A DNA stretch of 64,000 nucleotides from Nocardia africana NBRC 100379 (GCF_001612635.1 NZ_BDAV01000006.1:186001-250000), one strand, 5' to 3'. Positions 41,158-50,370 are shown, numbered from the stretch's first letter. The notes: generated by a model not told the origin, from the sequence alone. Numbers and translations are program-made.

Positions 41158-42150
41158 GTGCCTGTCATGACCTACCGCGAAGCGCTGCGCGAAACCCTGC
41201 GCGAGGAAATGCGCCGCGACGACGACATCTTCCTGATCGGTGAGGAGATCGGCGTCTTCGAAGGCTCCTACAAGATCACCGCCGGACTGCTGAACGAATT
41301 CGGCGACCAGCGCGTGCGCGACACCCCCATCGCCGAAGAGGGATTCGTCGGCGCGGCCATCGGCGCAGCCATGCTCGGCCTCCGCCCGGTCGTCGAGATC
41401 ATGACGATCAACTTCTCCCTGCTCGCCCTCGACCAGATCGTCAACCACGCCGCCAAGATCTACGGCATGTTCGGCGGGCAGACCAGCGTGCCGATGGTCA
41501 TCCGCACCCCGGGCGGCGGCGGACAGCAACTCGGCGCCACCCACTCGCAGAACATCGAGCTCTACTACGCGTTCGTACCCGGGCTCAAAGTCGTGGCACC
41601 CAGCACCCCCGCCGACGCCCGTGCCCTGCTCAAAGCCGCCATCGACGACGACGACCCGGTGCTGTTCCTCGAGAACCTGTCGCTCTACAACACCAAAGGC
41701 GACGTACCGCACGATCTTCCGCCCGCGCAGATCGGCAAGGCCGCCGTCACCCGTAAGGGGACCGACATCACTCTCATCGGCTACTCCCGCATGGCCACCG
41801 TCTGCGCCCAGGTCGCGGAACAGCTTGCCGCCGAGGGCATCTCCGCCGAGGTGATCGACCTGCGCAGCCTGCGCCCACTCGACCGCGACACCCTCGTCCG
41901 CTCGGTCCGCGGCACCGGCTGCGCGGTCATCGGCGAGGACGACTGGCTCACCTACGGCATCGGCGCCGAGATAGCGGCCTCGATCTCCGACGGCGCCTTC
42001 GACTATCTCGACGCTCCCGTGCGCCGCGTCGCCATGGCCGAAGTGCCGCTCCCCTATGCCAAGCCGCTCGAGAAGCTGGCCCTGCCGTCCGTCGAATCGC
42101 TCTACACCGCCGCCGTCGAAACCCTTGCGGCCGTGGGCAAGCGACGCTGA
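41158..42150 (+). CDS. pdhB: Thiamine-dependent dehydrogenase E1, beta subunit
   Basis: 330 residues from a GTG at 41158 (an ATG follows three codons later). TYREALRETLREEMRRDDDIFLIGEEIGVFEGSYKIT, then DTPIAEEGFVGAAIGAAMLGLRPVVEIM and the C-terminal transketolase domain (EVIDLRSLRPLDRDTLVRSV). It pairs with the alpha subunit to form the E1 active site. Gap of 10 bases to alpha and 12 to E2. Confidence 0.93.
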   Translation: MPVMTYREALRETLREEMRRDDDIFLIGEEIGVFEGSYKITAGLLNEFGDQRVRDTPIAEEGFVGAAIGAAMLGLRPVVEIMTINFSLLALDQIVNHAAKIYGMFGGQTSVPMVIRTPGGGGQQLGATHSQNIELYYAFVPGLKVVAPSTPADARALLKAAIDDDDPVLFLENLSLYNTKGDVPHDLPPAQIGKAAVTRKGTDITLIGYSRMATVCAQVAEQLAAEGISAEVIDLRSLRPLDRDTLVRSVRGTGCAVIGEDDWLTYGIGAEIAASISDGAFDYLDAPVRRVAMAEVPLPYAKPLEKLALPSVESLYTAAVETLAAVGKRR

Positions 42151-42162
42151 GAGGAAACATCG

Positions 42163-43428
42163 TTGTCCGAAATCACCATGCCGCGCCTCTCCGACACCAT
42201 GGAAGACGGCGTCGTCGCCACCTGGCTCAAACAGGTCGGTGACACCGTCACCCGAGGCGACGTGCTCGCCGAAATCGAAACCGACAAAGCCCTGATGGAA
42301 CTCGAGGCCTACGACGACGGCGTCCTCGAACACATCATCGCCGCACCCGGAACCCGCGTTCCCATCGGCGAACCCATCGCCATCCTCGGCGACGGCAGCG
42401 GAACCGCCGCCGCGGCGTCTTCGGCACCTGGTCAGCCGGCCGACACCGCATCGGCACGACGGCAGACCGCGCAACGACCCGCCCAGGACCCTGCCGACAT
42501 CGCCGAGGCGCCGGCAGTGCCCTCCGCCTCCGACGGCGTCCGCCGCAAATCCTCGCCGCTGGCGCGCAAGATCGCGCAGGAACTCGGCGTCGACATCACA
42601 ACCGTCATCGGGACCGGGCCCGGCGGGCGCATCACGCGCCTCGACGTCGAAAAAGCCCATGCGGCAGGCGCTTCCGGCACTGCGCACACGACCGCCGCAC
42701 CGGAACAGCAGGGCACCACCGTCGCCCCCGCCGCCGGTGACTACGACGAAATCCCACTGACCACCATTCAGCGCGTCTCCGCCACCCGCCTCACCGAGAG
42801 CAAACAGCAGGCGCCGCACATCTACCTGACCAGCGCCATCGACGTCACCGAGCTGCTCGCCTTCCGTATCCGGATCAACGAGACACTCGCCGACACCGGG
42901 GCAGGCAAGGTCAGCGTCAACGATCTGCTCGTCAAGGCCGTCGCCACGGCACTGCGCGCCAATCCCGCCGTCAACGTCTCCTTCGCCGGCGACACCCTGC
43001 GCCGCCACCACGGCGTTCACCTCGGCGTCGCCGTCGCCACCCCCGCCGGCCTGCTCGTCCCGGTCATCCGCGACGCCGACCGCAAAACCGTCTCGGCCAT
43101 CGCCGCCGAAACCCGCGACAAGGCCGAACGCGCGCGCGAGCGCAAACTCCGCGCCGAGGAAATGACCGGCGGCACCTTCACCATCTCCAATCTCGGCATG
43201 TACGGCATCGAACACTTCACCGCCGTGATCAACCCGCCCGAAGCCGCCATCCTCGCCATCGGCGCCGCCACCGACGAGCTCCGCCTCGACGGCGACGAGG
43301 TGGTGAGCCGAAAGATCCTGCGCGTCACCATGTCCGCCGACCACCGCGCCATCGACGGAGCCGTCGCCGCCCAATTCCTCGCCCAGCTGAAAGAGCTGAT
43401 CGAGCACCCCCTGCGCATCGTGATGTGA
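42163..43428 (+). CDS. pdhC: Dihydrolipoamide acyltransferase (E2)
   Basis: 421 residues from a TTG at 42163 with GAGAGGAAA upstream. One lipoyl domain (EIETDKALMELEAYDDG, lipoyl lysine in ETDKA), an Ala/Pro linker, a peripheral-subunit-binding domain (SPLARKIAQELGVDITTVIGTGPGGRITRLDVE) and the catalytic domain ending with MSADHRAIDGAVAAQFLAQL (catalytic His and Asp). It transfers the acyl group to CoA. Completes the operon. Confidence 0.93.
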   Translation: MSEITMPRLSDTMEDGVVATWLKQVGDTVTRGDVLAEIETDKALMELEAYDDGVLEHIIAAPGTRVPIGEPIAILGDGSGTAAAASSAPGQPADTASARRQTAQRPAQDPADIAEAPAVPSASDGVRRKSSPLARKIAQELGVDITTVIGTGPGGRITRLDVEKAHAAGASGTAHTTAAPEQQGTTVAPAAGDYDEIPLTTIQRVSATRLTESKQQAPHIYLTSAIDVTELLAFRIRINETLADTGAGKVSVNDLLVKAVATALRANPAVNVSFAGDTLRRHHGVHLGVAVATPAGLLVPVIRDADRKTVSAIAAETRDKAERARERKLRAEEMTGGTFTISNLGMYGIEHFTAVINPPEAAILAIGAATDELRLDGDEVVSRKILRVTMSADHRAIDGAVAAQFLAQLKELIEHPLRIVM

Positions 43429-43483
43429 AGCCGGTGCGGCGTGGGTGACGTCCGCATCCACGCCGCATCTTCCGCTCCGCCGT

Positions 43484-43503
43484 ACTTGAAGTTGACGTCA
43501 AGT
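43484..43503. promoter_or_regulatory. Possible MerR-type operator upstream of the thioesterase
   Basis: ACTTGA and TCAAGT are separated by 8 bases (inside: AGTTGACG), giving a 20-bp dyad with an internal -35-like TTGACG. This is the layout of MerR-family promoters. No MerR gene other than litR is in the window. Confidence 0.4.
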
Positions 43504-43590
43504 TCAGGTTGAATGACAGTCAGTCCAGTTGTGGCGTACGTCCCGATGTCAGCGATGGAGCGCCGGGAGCATCCCGAAAGGAGCCGGGTG

Positions 43591-44085
43591 ATGAGCGGGC
43601 AGCAGGCGGAGAATCCGGAGTTCGCGCAGATCGTCGAGGCCGTCGTCCTCGGTATGCCCGCGGCGCGGCATCTGGGGCTCTCGTTCCGCCGGGTCGAGCG
43701 GGGCGAGGTGGAGATCGTGCAGCCGTATCGGACGGAGTTGACCGAGCACAACGGCAACTTCCAGGGCGGGGTGATCGGGTCGCTCGCGGACTTCGCCGGC
43801 GGATCCGCGGCGGGGACGCTGCTTCCGGTCGGCTGGGTGAACATGACGGCCGACTACACCGTCAAACTTCTCGCACCGGCGCGCGGCGAGTATCTGCTGG
43901 CCCGCGGGCGGGTCGTGAAGCCCGGCAAGGCGATCACCGTCGCGGCGGCCGACGTCTACGGTGTCGACCAGGGTGCCGAAACACTCTGCGCCACAGCGTT
44001 GGTCACGATGCGGAACATCGACCTGGGCGGCGCGGGAAGTCCACCTGCGGTTGCCGCCGCAGCTCACGGTACGGGTGACGCCTGA
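43591..44085 (+). CDS. PaaI-type hotdog thioesterase
   Basis: 164 residues from the ATG at 43591, chosen for AAAGGAG 7-8 bases upstream; the frame continues upstream to 43513. The hotdog core reads MPAARHLGLSFRRVERGEVEI, then TEHNGNFQGGVIGSLADFAGG (HGG-type active-site helix) and VNMTADYTVKLLAPARGEYLLARGRVVK. It hydrolyses acyl- or aryl-CoA esters. It lies 162 bases after the E2 gene and may be separately controlled. Confidence 0.88.
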   Translation: MSGQQAENPEFAQIVEAVVLGMPAARHLGLSFRRVERGEVEIVQPYRTELTEHNGNFQGGVIGSLADFAGGSAAGTLLPVGWVNMTADYTVKLLAPARGEYLLARGRVVKPGKAITVAAADVYGVDQGAETLCATALVTMRNIDLGGAGSPPAVAAAAHGTGDA

Positions 44086-44124
44086 TCCACCGCGCCCCCG
44101 CCCGGCGCGTTGTTACTGTTTCTC

Positions 44125-44961
44125 ATGACCAGTGAGACGGCGCGGCGCCGGGAACAGCTGCGCGAATTCCTCCGCAGTCGCCGCGAACGGCTCACCCCCG
44201 CCGAGGTCGGGCTCGCGCCGACCGGACGCCGTCGCACGCCGGGACTGCGACGCGAAGAAGTCGCGCAGCTCGCCGGGGTCGGCGTGTCCTGGTACACATG
44301 GCTCGAGCAGGGGCGCGATATCACGGTGTCGACCGCAGTGCTCGACGCGATCGCGGGAGCACTGCGACTGACCGAGTGGGAGCGGGCCCACATGTATCGA
44401 CTGGCGGGGATGAATCCGCCTCGGGCCGTACGGGATCGGGACGCACAGGTCACCGCGGAAATGCGGCATCTACTCACGGTGTGGTCACCACGGCCCGCGG
44501 TGCTGCGTGATCGGTACTGGAACATTCTGGCCGTCAACGACGGAGCACGAATGGCCTTCGGCTACGACTGCGACGACTACAACTGCCTCGTGTCGTTCTT
44601 CACCAATGCGAGCTATCGGGAGATGCACCTGCACTGGGCCGCCGCCGCACCCGCGGTCGTCGCCGCCTATCGTGCGGATGCGGCGCAGGGCGATCCCGAA
44701 TTCGACCGGGTGATCACCGAACTCTCCTCGGCGAGTGGCGAATTCGCCGATTTGTGGGCGCGCCACGAGGTGGGCGCTGCGACGCAGGCGGTGCATGCGG
44801 TGCGCCATCCGGAGGCCGGCGAACTGGTCTTCGACACGACCACGCTGATCGTCGCGGACCACCCCGATTGGCACCTGGTGCTGTACAACCCTCGGCCGGG
44901 CACCGAGACCGAGCAGCGGCTGAGCCTGCTGACGCCGGAGCGGTCCGCCACATCCGCATAG
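44125..44961 (+). CDS. XRE-type regulator with MmyB ligand-binding domain
   Basis: 278 residues. HTH at about 10-70 (RRTPGLRREEVAQLAGVGVSWYTWLEQGRDI) and a C-terminal MmyB domain (VLRDRYWNILAVNDGARMAF; ADHPDWHLVLYNP). MmyB-type proteins of actinobacteria often control a neighbouring oxidoreductase. The SDR gene 68 bases downstream on the same strand is the likely partner. The ATG at 44125 is chosen over 44110, since the conserved part starts right after it. Confidence 0.9.
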   Translation: MTSETARRREQLREFLRSRRERLTPAEVGLAPTGRRRTPGLRREEVAQLAGVGVSWYTWLEQGRDITVSTAVLDAIAGALRLTEWERAHMYRLAGMNPPRAVRDRDAQVTAEMRHLLTVWSPRPAVLRDRYWNILAVNDGARMAFGYDCDDYNCLVSFFTNASYREMHLHWAAAAPAVVAAYRADAAQGDPEFDRVITELSSASGEFADLWARHEVGAATQAVHAVRHPEAGELVFDTTTLIVADHPDWHLVLYNPRPGTETEQRLSLLTPERSATSA

Positions 44962-45029
44962 CCTGGTGGTAGCTATCCCACGTTGACCTCGCACTGGTTG
45001 CCGAGGTCGATCCTCGGCACGCTGTTGCC

Positions 45030-45788
45030 ATGGCAGACAACAGGTTCGACGGCAGGATCGCACTGGTCACCGGCGGGACGAGCGGTATGGGACTGGCCAC
45101 CGCGCGGCGGTTGCGCGACGAGGGCGCGCGGGTGATCGTCACCGGCCGCGACACGACCGCGCTGGCCGCGGCCGCGGACGAACTCGGGCCGGAGGCGCTC
45201 GCGATCGCCGGTGACACCACCGATCTCGCCGCCATCGATGCCGTCTTCGACACCATCCGGGACAACTACGGCCGGTTGGACGTGCTCTTCGTGAATGCGG
45301 GCGTCGGATTCTTCCCGCCCACCGAGGAGGTGACCGAGGCCGATTTCGACCGGGTGGTCGGCGTCAACGTCAAAGGAGTGTTCTTCACCGTCCAGAAGGC
45401 GATTCCACTGCTGTCGGCCGACGCGGCGGTCGTGATCAACGCCTCGTGGGCACTGCACCGCGGGATGCCGTTCGGCTCGCTGTACTCGGCGACCAAGGCC
45501 GCGGCGCACAATCTGGCCCGCACATTCGCTGCGGAGTTGGGCGCCAAGGGAATTCGGGTCAACTCGGTGAGCCCGGGATATATCGACACCCCCGCGCTGC
45601 GGGCCGAACTGCCCGAGGCCGTGCAGACCGCGGTGGCCGGCGATATCGTCGCCGGCCGGATCGGCTCCGCCGAAGAGGTCGCCGCCGCGGTGGCCTTCCT
45701 CGCCTCGCACGAGGCGTCCTACATCACCGGCCAAGACCTGCTCGTCGACGGAGGTCTGGTAGGCCTGGTTCCGGACGCGGCGAACTGA
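45030..45788 (+). CDS. Short-chain dehydrogenase/reductase
   Basis: 252 residues, classical SDR: cofactor motif LVTGGTSGMGLATARRL, LFVNAGVGFF (NAG), catalytic SLYSATKAAAHNLAR (Tyr and Lys) and the C-terminal ASYITGQDLLVDGGL. The serine of the catalytic triad would be near INASWALHRG. Probably NADP-dependent (arginine after the second strand, TGRDT). Substrate unknown; follows the XRE/MmyB gene. Confidence 0.92.
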   Translation: MADNRFDGRIALVTGGTSGMGLATARRLRDEGARVIVTGRDTTALAAAADELGPEALAIAGDTTDLAAIDAVFDTIRDNYGRLDVLFVNAGVGFFPPTEEVTEADFDRVVGVNVKGVFFTVQKAIPLLSADAAVVINASWALHRGMPFGSLYSATKAAAHNLARTFAAELGAKGIRVNSVSPGYIDTPALRAELPEAVQTAVAGDIVAGRIGSAEEVAAAVAFLASHEASYITGQDLLVDGGLVGLVPDAAN

Positions 45789-45888
45789 TCCCCCGGGCGG
45801 ATCGAGATAGCCGTCTCGCTCGAGGAGTCGGCACTGCCGCAGCGAGGTCCGGACCCATGCCTGGCCGTAGCACCGCGCGACCCGAGGT

Positions 45889-46344
45889 TCACCGCGGTGC
45901 ATGGTCTCGTCCGCCGGAGCCGGCCGAAGCCACCGATTCACCGCGGCACTGCCGGTGACGGCGATCGGCACACACCACGAAGACCGGAAATCTGTCGTCT
46001 CGCGGACGCGGCTGGAAATGCACCCGCACCGGCCGATCCGAGAGCAGCGGCACCTCGCCCTCCAGCGAGGTGTAGACCCACGGACCCTCGTCCAGTTCGA
46101 CGATCGCCACCGTCGACGATGTCAGCGCACCATCCGCCCCGGCGCGGTCCACCACCCGCCACGATACGATCGAACCCACTCCCGACGACGGCACCCGTTC
46201 CAGCGAATCCGACGCACACGAGGAACATCCCACCGTGAGCGGCGCGAACAATTTGTCACACTTCGCGCATCGCCGGATCATCAAGATCTCTTCCGTGCTC
46301 GATGTGCCGACAGGAGACCTGTGCTGAAGCTTGGGTGCAGACAT
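45889..46344 (-). CDS. DUF35 / OB-fold zinc-ribbon protein
   Basis: 151 residues from the ATG at 46344 (GGAGG five bases upstream). The rubredoxin-like zinc ribbon reads RRCAKCDKLFAPLTVGCSSCASD, followed by an OB-fold (VGSIVSWRVVDRAG; TVAIVELDEGPWVYTSLEGE; VHFQPRP). DUF35 proteins bind acyl-CoA and often work with thiolase-like partners, but none is adjacent here. The C-terminal 20 residues are basic and unusual. Confidence 0.8.
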   Translation of the reverse strand: MSAPKLQHRSPVGTSSTEEILMIRRCAKCDKLFAPLTVGCSSCASDSLERVPSSGVGSIVSWRVVDRAGADGALTSSTVAIVELDEGPWVYTSLEGEVPLLSDRPVRVHFQPRPRDDRFPVFVVCADRRHRQCRGESVASAGSGGRDHAPR

Positions 46345-46527
46345 CGAATCCTCCGCAACGTGACCGATAGAACGCACTCCAGCCTCGCCGCCGGCACGCA
46401 CCACCGCGACGGTAGAACTACCCGTGCGTATACCTATTTTTTCGAGCGAGTGGCATACCGTGCGATACGTCACCGGCTGACTCGGTCCGAGCGGACTGCG
46501 CGGTAGCGGACCGCGGGCGAACCGGCA

Positions 46528-47460
46528 TCAGCCGGGCAGGTGGACCCGCAGGACGTCACCGCTGCCGGTGGCGACCATGAGGTCGCGGGTCCCGTCGGGT
46601 GGCACCGCGACCGCCGCGAGCGGGCTGCCGGTCAGCACTGTGCAGACGCGGTGGGTGCCGGGGTCGACGCGAACAAGATTGCCCACGGTGGTGGCGACGT
46701 AGAGGTATCCGTCGGGGCCGGCAGCCAGATCGTCGGACATGCTCAGGTCCACGACCGTGGCCGAGCGGGCGGGTACGTCGATCGGGATGCGCAGGACTTG
46801 CCCACGGGCGCTCAGATAGAGGGTGGTGTAGATCGAATCACCTCGGACGACAAGTCCATTGAGTCCGAACATCCTGGCCTGCGCGGTCCAGTCGGTGTCG
46901 ATGCCGGCATCGGGGCGGACGCGAACCACGCCCGACCCGGTGTCGGCGATGTAGAGGTTGCCGGCCGCGTCGAAGGCGCCGTTGGCCATGGCGAGGCCAG
47001 TGACGAACACCTCGGGAACGGGCGCGGCGGCGGTGGGATCGAAGCGGACGACACCGCTGCCGCGGGTGCCGGGGATCAGGTTGATCGAATTGTCGCCGTA
47101 GACGACATAGAGCTTGTGATCGGGGCCGAGCCGGATCGCGCCCGGCGAGGTCACCGCCACCGTGGCGGTGACCCGGCCCGCTGTGTCGTAGCGCTGCACC
47201 TCGTTCCGGTAGAGCCGCGAGACCCACATGTCGCCCTGTGCGTCGAACGCGAGGTTCTCGGCCCAGTCCAGGTACGGGACGGCGGCCGTGGTGACGGTGG
47301 TCGCGGTCGCGGGTGCACAGGATGCGGGTTCGGCATGCGAGGTCGCGGGTACCGCGGCACCGATCGCCGTCAGCGCCACGACGACGCAGGACGAGGCGAA
47401 TACGCGCCGCCGACGGCGGTTGCGCGAGCGTGGGTCGATCGAGGACCGCGGGTTCGGCAC
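46528..47460 (-). CDS. Secreted NHL/SMP-30-like beta-propeller protein
   Basis: 310 residues from a GTG at 47460 with GGAG upstream. A strongly basic N-terminus (RSRNRRRRR) and hydrophobic stretch end near PATSHAEP, a signal peptide. The mature part contains repeated blade motifs: NLAFDAQGDMWVSRLYRN, AIRLGPDHKLYVVYGDN, GAFDAAGNLYIADTGSG, LAAGPDGYLYVATTVG. This pattern suits a six-blade SMP-30/gluconolactonase or NHL-like propeller. Function unknown; stands alone. Confidence 0.82.
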   Translation of the reverse strand: MPNPRSSIDPRSRNRRRRRVFASSCVVVALTAIGAAVPATSHAEPASCAPATATTVTTAAVPYLDWAENLAFDAQGDMWVSRLYRNEVQRYDTAGRVTATVAVTSPGAIRLGPDHKLYVVYGDNSINLIPGTRGSGVVRFDPTAAAPVPEVFVTGLAMANGAFDAAGNLYIADTGSGVVRVRPDAGIDTDWTAQARMFGLNGLVVRGDSIYTTLYLSARGQVLRIPIDVPARSATVVDLSMSDDLAAGPDGYLYVATTVGNLVRVDPGTHRVCTVLTGSPLAAVAVPPDGTRDLMVATGSGDVLRVHLPG

Positions 47461-47580
47461 GAGTTCTCCTGCACGAGGTGATGGATGCCGCGAGCATGCT
47501 CGCAGCGGGCTCATGCATGGTAGGTACGGCCGTTTCCGCCGTGCCTGGGTGCGAGACACCCAGGCACGGGGCCTCGGCGG

Positions 47581-48402
47581 TCAGGACAGGGATTCGCGGC
47601 CGTCGCCCATCCGGGCGCGCAGCCGGGCCAGCGCGTCGACGGAGGCTCCGGCCTCGGGCTGGTAGAGCATCAGCCGCTGCCCCGGGGCCTCGCGCACGTC
47701 GAAGGACCGGTACGTCAATCGCAGCGGTCCCACCTCGGGATGGACGAACGCGCGCGGATCGGTGGTCGCGGCACACAGCGTGTAGGAATGCCACAGCTCA
47801 GCGAATTCGCCACTGGCCGTGAGGAGTTCGTCGATGACGCACCGCAGGCGGGAATCGTCAGGATACCGGGCGCAGGCTTGCCGGAACCCCGCGACGATCG
47901 CCTGGCACGTCCAGGTCCAGTCGACGCAGAAGTCCCGGCTGACCGGTTCGAGGAACGTCATTCGCGCCATGTTGTCGATGCGCGGATAGGCCGAGAAGAA
48001 CGCCTCGGTCACGGCATTGGCCGCGAGGATGTCCATCGCCGAATTCATCACCAACGCCGGTGCGGCCGAATAGTTGTCCAGCATCTGCCGCAGCACCGGG
48101 TCGACCGTTTCCACCGCACGGGCGGGCGGGAGGACCCCCGCCAACCGGAACAGATGCTCCCTCAGCGGGTCCGAGAGCAGCAGGGTCCGGCTCAGCGCGT
48201 CGAGCATCTGCGCGGACGGATGCCGCTCCCGCCCCCGCTCCAGATGGGTGTAGTAGTCGGCACTCATCCCGGCCGCCTCGGCGACTTCCTCCCGTCGCAG
48301 CCCGGCGACCCGGCGACGACCGTACGAGACCAGACCGATCTGATCAGGTCGCACGCCGGCCCGCCGCGCCCGCAGGAACTCGCCGAGTTGGTTGTCCGTC
48401 AC
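47581..48402 (-). CDS. XRE-type regulator with MmyB ligand-binding domain
   Basis: 273 residues from a GTG at 48402. HTH region RRRVAGLRREEVAEAAGMSADYYTHLERGRE and MmyB C-terminus (LVMNSAMDILAANAVTEAFFSAYP; FDVREAPGQRLMLYQPEAG). Paralogue of the protein at 44125. Divergent from the crotonase gene; two copies of a 13-bp palindrome lie between, so it very probably controls that gene. Confidence 0.92.
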   Translation of the reverse strand: MTDNQLGEFLRARRAGVRPDQIGLVSYGRRRVAGLRREEVAEAAGMSADYYTHLERGRERHPSAQMLDALSRTLLLSDPLREHLFRLAGVLPPARAVETVDPVLRQMLDNYSAAPALVMNSAMDILAANAVTEAFFSAYPRIDNMARMTFLEPVSRDFCVDWTWTCQAIVAGFRQACARYPDDSRLRCVIDELLTASGEFAELWHSYTLCAATTDPRAFVHPEVGPLRLTYRSFDVREAPGQRLMLYQPEAGASVDALARLRARMGDGRESLS

Positions 48403-48465
48403 CCCGCCCAGGTTAAGCGGCCCCCGAAACGACACGATCGACGCCGGCATCGCGCCTTGATATAC

Positions 48466-48478
48466 GGAGCAGTGCTCC
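48466..48478. promoter_or_regulatory. XRE operator, copy 1
   Basis: GGAGCAGTGCTCC, 6-base arms around one base, in the divergent XRE/crotonase promoter region. Confidence 0.7.
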
Positions 48479-48489
48479 ATATAGTTAGT

Positions 48490-48502
48490 GGAGCACTGCT
48501 CC
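48490..48502. promoter_or_regulatory. XRE operator, copy 2
   Basis: GGAGCACTGCTCC, the same palindrome except for the central base, 24 bp after copy 1. The short AT-rich stretch between them (CATATAGTTAG) looks like a -10 region, so binding would block the promoter. AGGAGG of the crotonase ribosome site follows. Confidence 0.7.
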
Positions 48503-48525
48503 GATTGGTTCCAGGAGGGAAGGCC

Positions 48526-49368
48526 ATGCCGGATCTGAAGGATTGGCAGCACGCGGTCGGCGGTTTCGTGCCGCGCCCCGCATTCGAGGACTACGCGGCG
48601 AAATACGCCGACTACGCGAAGATGCAGCGCAGGGACGGGATCATCGAGATCGCTCTGCATACCCGCGGCGGGCCGGTCACCGCGGACGAGAGCTGGTTCG
48701 CGACCCACAACGCGTGGGGGCAGTTGTGGCAGGAGGTAGGCAATGATCCCGACAACGAGGTGCTGATCCTCACCGGTACCGGCGACGCCTGGTACCGGAC
48801 GGCTGCCGCCACGGCACAGGAGCAGAGCGACCGACTGGTGCGCGCGCAACTTCCCGACGATCACGCCTACGAGCATGTGTACTACGACGGCACGAAGCTG
48901 CTGGAAAACCTGGTGTTCGCCATCGATATACCGACGATCGCGGTCATCAACGGCCCCAGCGCCGCGCATACCGAGATCGCGCTGTTGTGCGATATCACCC
49001 TCGCCGCGGAGACGGCCACCATCATCGACCCGCATTTCGCGGTCGGCGTGCCGCCCGGAGACGGACAGCAGCTCACCCTGCAGGAATTGCTGGGCGCCAA
49101 ACGCGCCGCCTACCACCTCTACACTGGCCAACCGATCGACGCGCACACCGCGCTACAACTGGGCTTGGTCAACGAAGTCCTGCCTGCGGACCGAATCCTC
49201 ACGCGGGCATGGGAATTGGCCGAGCTCATCGCCGCCAAACCGCGCACCACCCGCCGGCTCACCCATGCGATCGCGCAACGCCCGTGGAAGCGCCGGCTGG
49301 TCGACGACCTCGGATTCGGGCTGGCGCACGAGATGTTCGGCATCGCCGCGCTTCCCGAACCACACTGA
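48526..49368 (+). CDS. Enoyl-CoA hydratase/isomerase (crotonase) family protein
   Basis: 280 residues. Crotonase core: EVLILTGTGDAWYRTAA (first oxyanion-hole strand), AVINGPSAAHTEIALLCDITLAAE (second oxyanion hole) and FAVGVPPGDGQQLTLQELLG. The usual catalytic glutamates of enoyl-CoA hydratase are not clearly placed, so the reaction could be hydratase, isomerase, hydrolase or decarboxylase. Regulated by the divergent XRE/MmyB protein through the paired palindromes. Confidence 0.88.
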   Translation: MPDLKDWQHAVGGFVPRPAFEDYAAKYADYAKMQRRDGIIEIALHTRGGPVTADESWFATHNAWGQLWQEVGNDPDNEVLILTGTGDAWYRTAAATAQEQSDRLVRAQLPDDHAYEHVYYDGTKLLENLVFAIDIPTIAVINGPSAAHTEIALLCDITLAAETATIIDPHFAVGVPPGDGQQLTLQELLGAKRAAYHLYTGQPIDAHTALQLGLVNEVLPADRILTRAWELAELIAAKPRTTRRLTHAIAQRPWKRRLVDDLGFGLAHEMFGIAALPEPH

Positions 49369-49383
49369 CCGGCCCCACCGGTC

Positions 49384-49980
49384 TCACCGCGCGAGCAGGC
49401 CGTCGAACATCACGTCGAACAGGTGCCGACGGCGCGGGGTGAGAACATCGGATTGGTCGGCGATCCATCCGATAGCCGCGGCGAGGGCGAACAGGTCGGC
49501 GCTGTCGACATCGGCTCGCACCGCGCCGGCACGCTGTGCCCGATCGAGCAACACACTCCCCGACTGCTGCAATCGCCGACACTCCCCGTACAGCGGCGAC
49601 TGCGGGTCGTGGACGGTCTCGAGCAGGGCGGCCGGCAGGCCCCGGTAGGCGGCGGCACCGATGCTGAACTGCCACAACCATTCTCGCAACGCCTCGACTT
49701 CGGGCGCACTGCCGTCGGCCAGTTCGGCGGCATGGTCGGCCAACTCACGGAAACGCTCGCCCAGCAACTCTGCCAGCAGGGCATCGCGGGTGGGAAAGTT
49801 CCGATACAAGGTGCCCAGGCCCACTCCCGCGCGCCGGGCGATATCGCGCAGGGAGGCTTGGGCGCCGTCCTCGGCGATCACCACCTCGGCGACCTCGAGA
49901 ATCCGGTCGCGGTTTCGCCGCGCGTCCGCCCGCCGGCGTGGTGCGCTCTCCTCGCGTTCCGGTGCTCTGCTCACGCCCAT
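49384..49980 (-). CDS. TetR family transcriptional regulator
   Basis: 198 residues from the ATG at 49980 (another in-frame ATG lies at 49992). TetR HTH: RILEVAEVVIAEDGAQASLRDIARRAGVGLGTLYRNFPTRDALL; the rest is a helical effector domain with WLWQFSIGAAAYRGLP. Convergent with the crotonase gene (15-base gap). No divergent gene or clear palindrome next to it. Confidence 0.9.
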   Translation of the reverse strand: MGVSRAPEREESAPRRRADARRNRDRILEVAEVVIAEDGAQASLRDIARRAGVGLGTLYRNFPTRDALLAELLGERFRELADHAAELADGSAPEVEALREWLWQFSIGAAAYRGLPAALLETVHDPQSPLYGECRRLQQSGSVLLDRAQRAGAVRADVDSADLFALAAAIGWIADQSDVLTPRRRHLFDVMFDGLLAR

Positions 49981-50370
49981 CACCATAAGCACTCCGGCTC
50001 GGGCCGCACACGCGCGACCGACCCGACGATCGGCCGATAAGTTACTTCCGGTTGCTTATCTGGGACGGGAAAGCTAGAAGCCGCTCTCCCTAAACCGGAG
50101 GATCGCTCCCCGCCCGCCACGCCATTCCCAACCCCGCACTCGAAGGACTACCCGGCGACGCCTACGCGATGACCTGGATGATGCAGAAGAACTCATCGTT
50201 CCCAGCCTCGGCCTGTCATCACATGGAACGGAATCGACGGCGACCTCTCCCCCGACGCCTCCACCGCGCTCAGCTCCTACACCAACAGCGCGCTCTACCA
50301 CAACTTCTTCCGCCTCCTTGGACACACGTCGCTGTGGCACGAACTGCCCGACGCCGACCCCTCCATTCCT
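49981..50370. other. Non-coding stretch with a decayed coding fragment
   Basis: No intact gene. About 50209-50355 in one plus frame reads as protein-like sequence (ITWNGIDGDLSPDAST, then YTNSALYHNFFRLLGHTSLW), while the preceding bases read best in another frame, so this is probably a frameshifted relic. Family not recognised. Confidence 0.4.

Noticed and set aside
41137..43461. 774-residue minus-strand frame opposite the E1beta/E2 genes
   Set aside because: Shadow of two well-supported genes, with runs of Gly/Asp/Val only.
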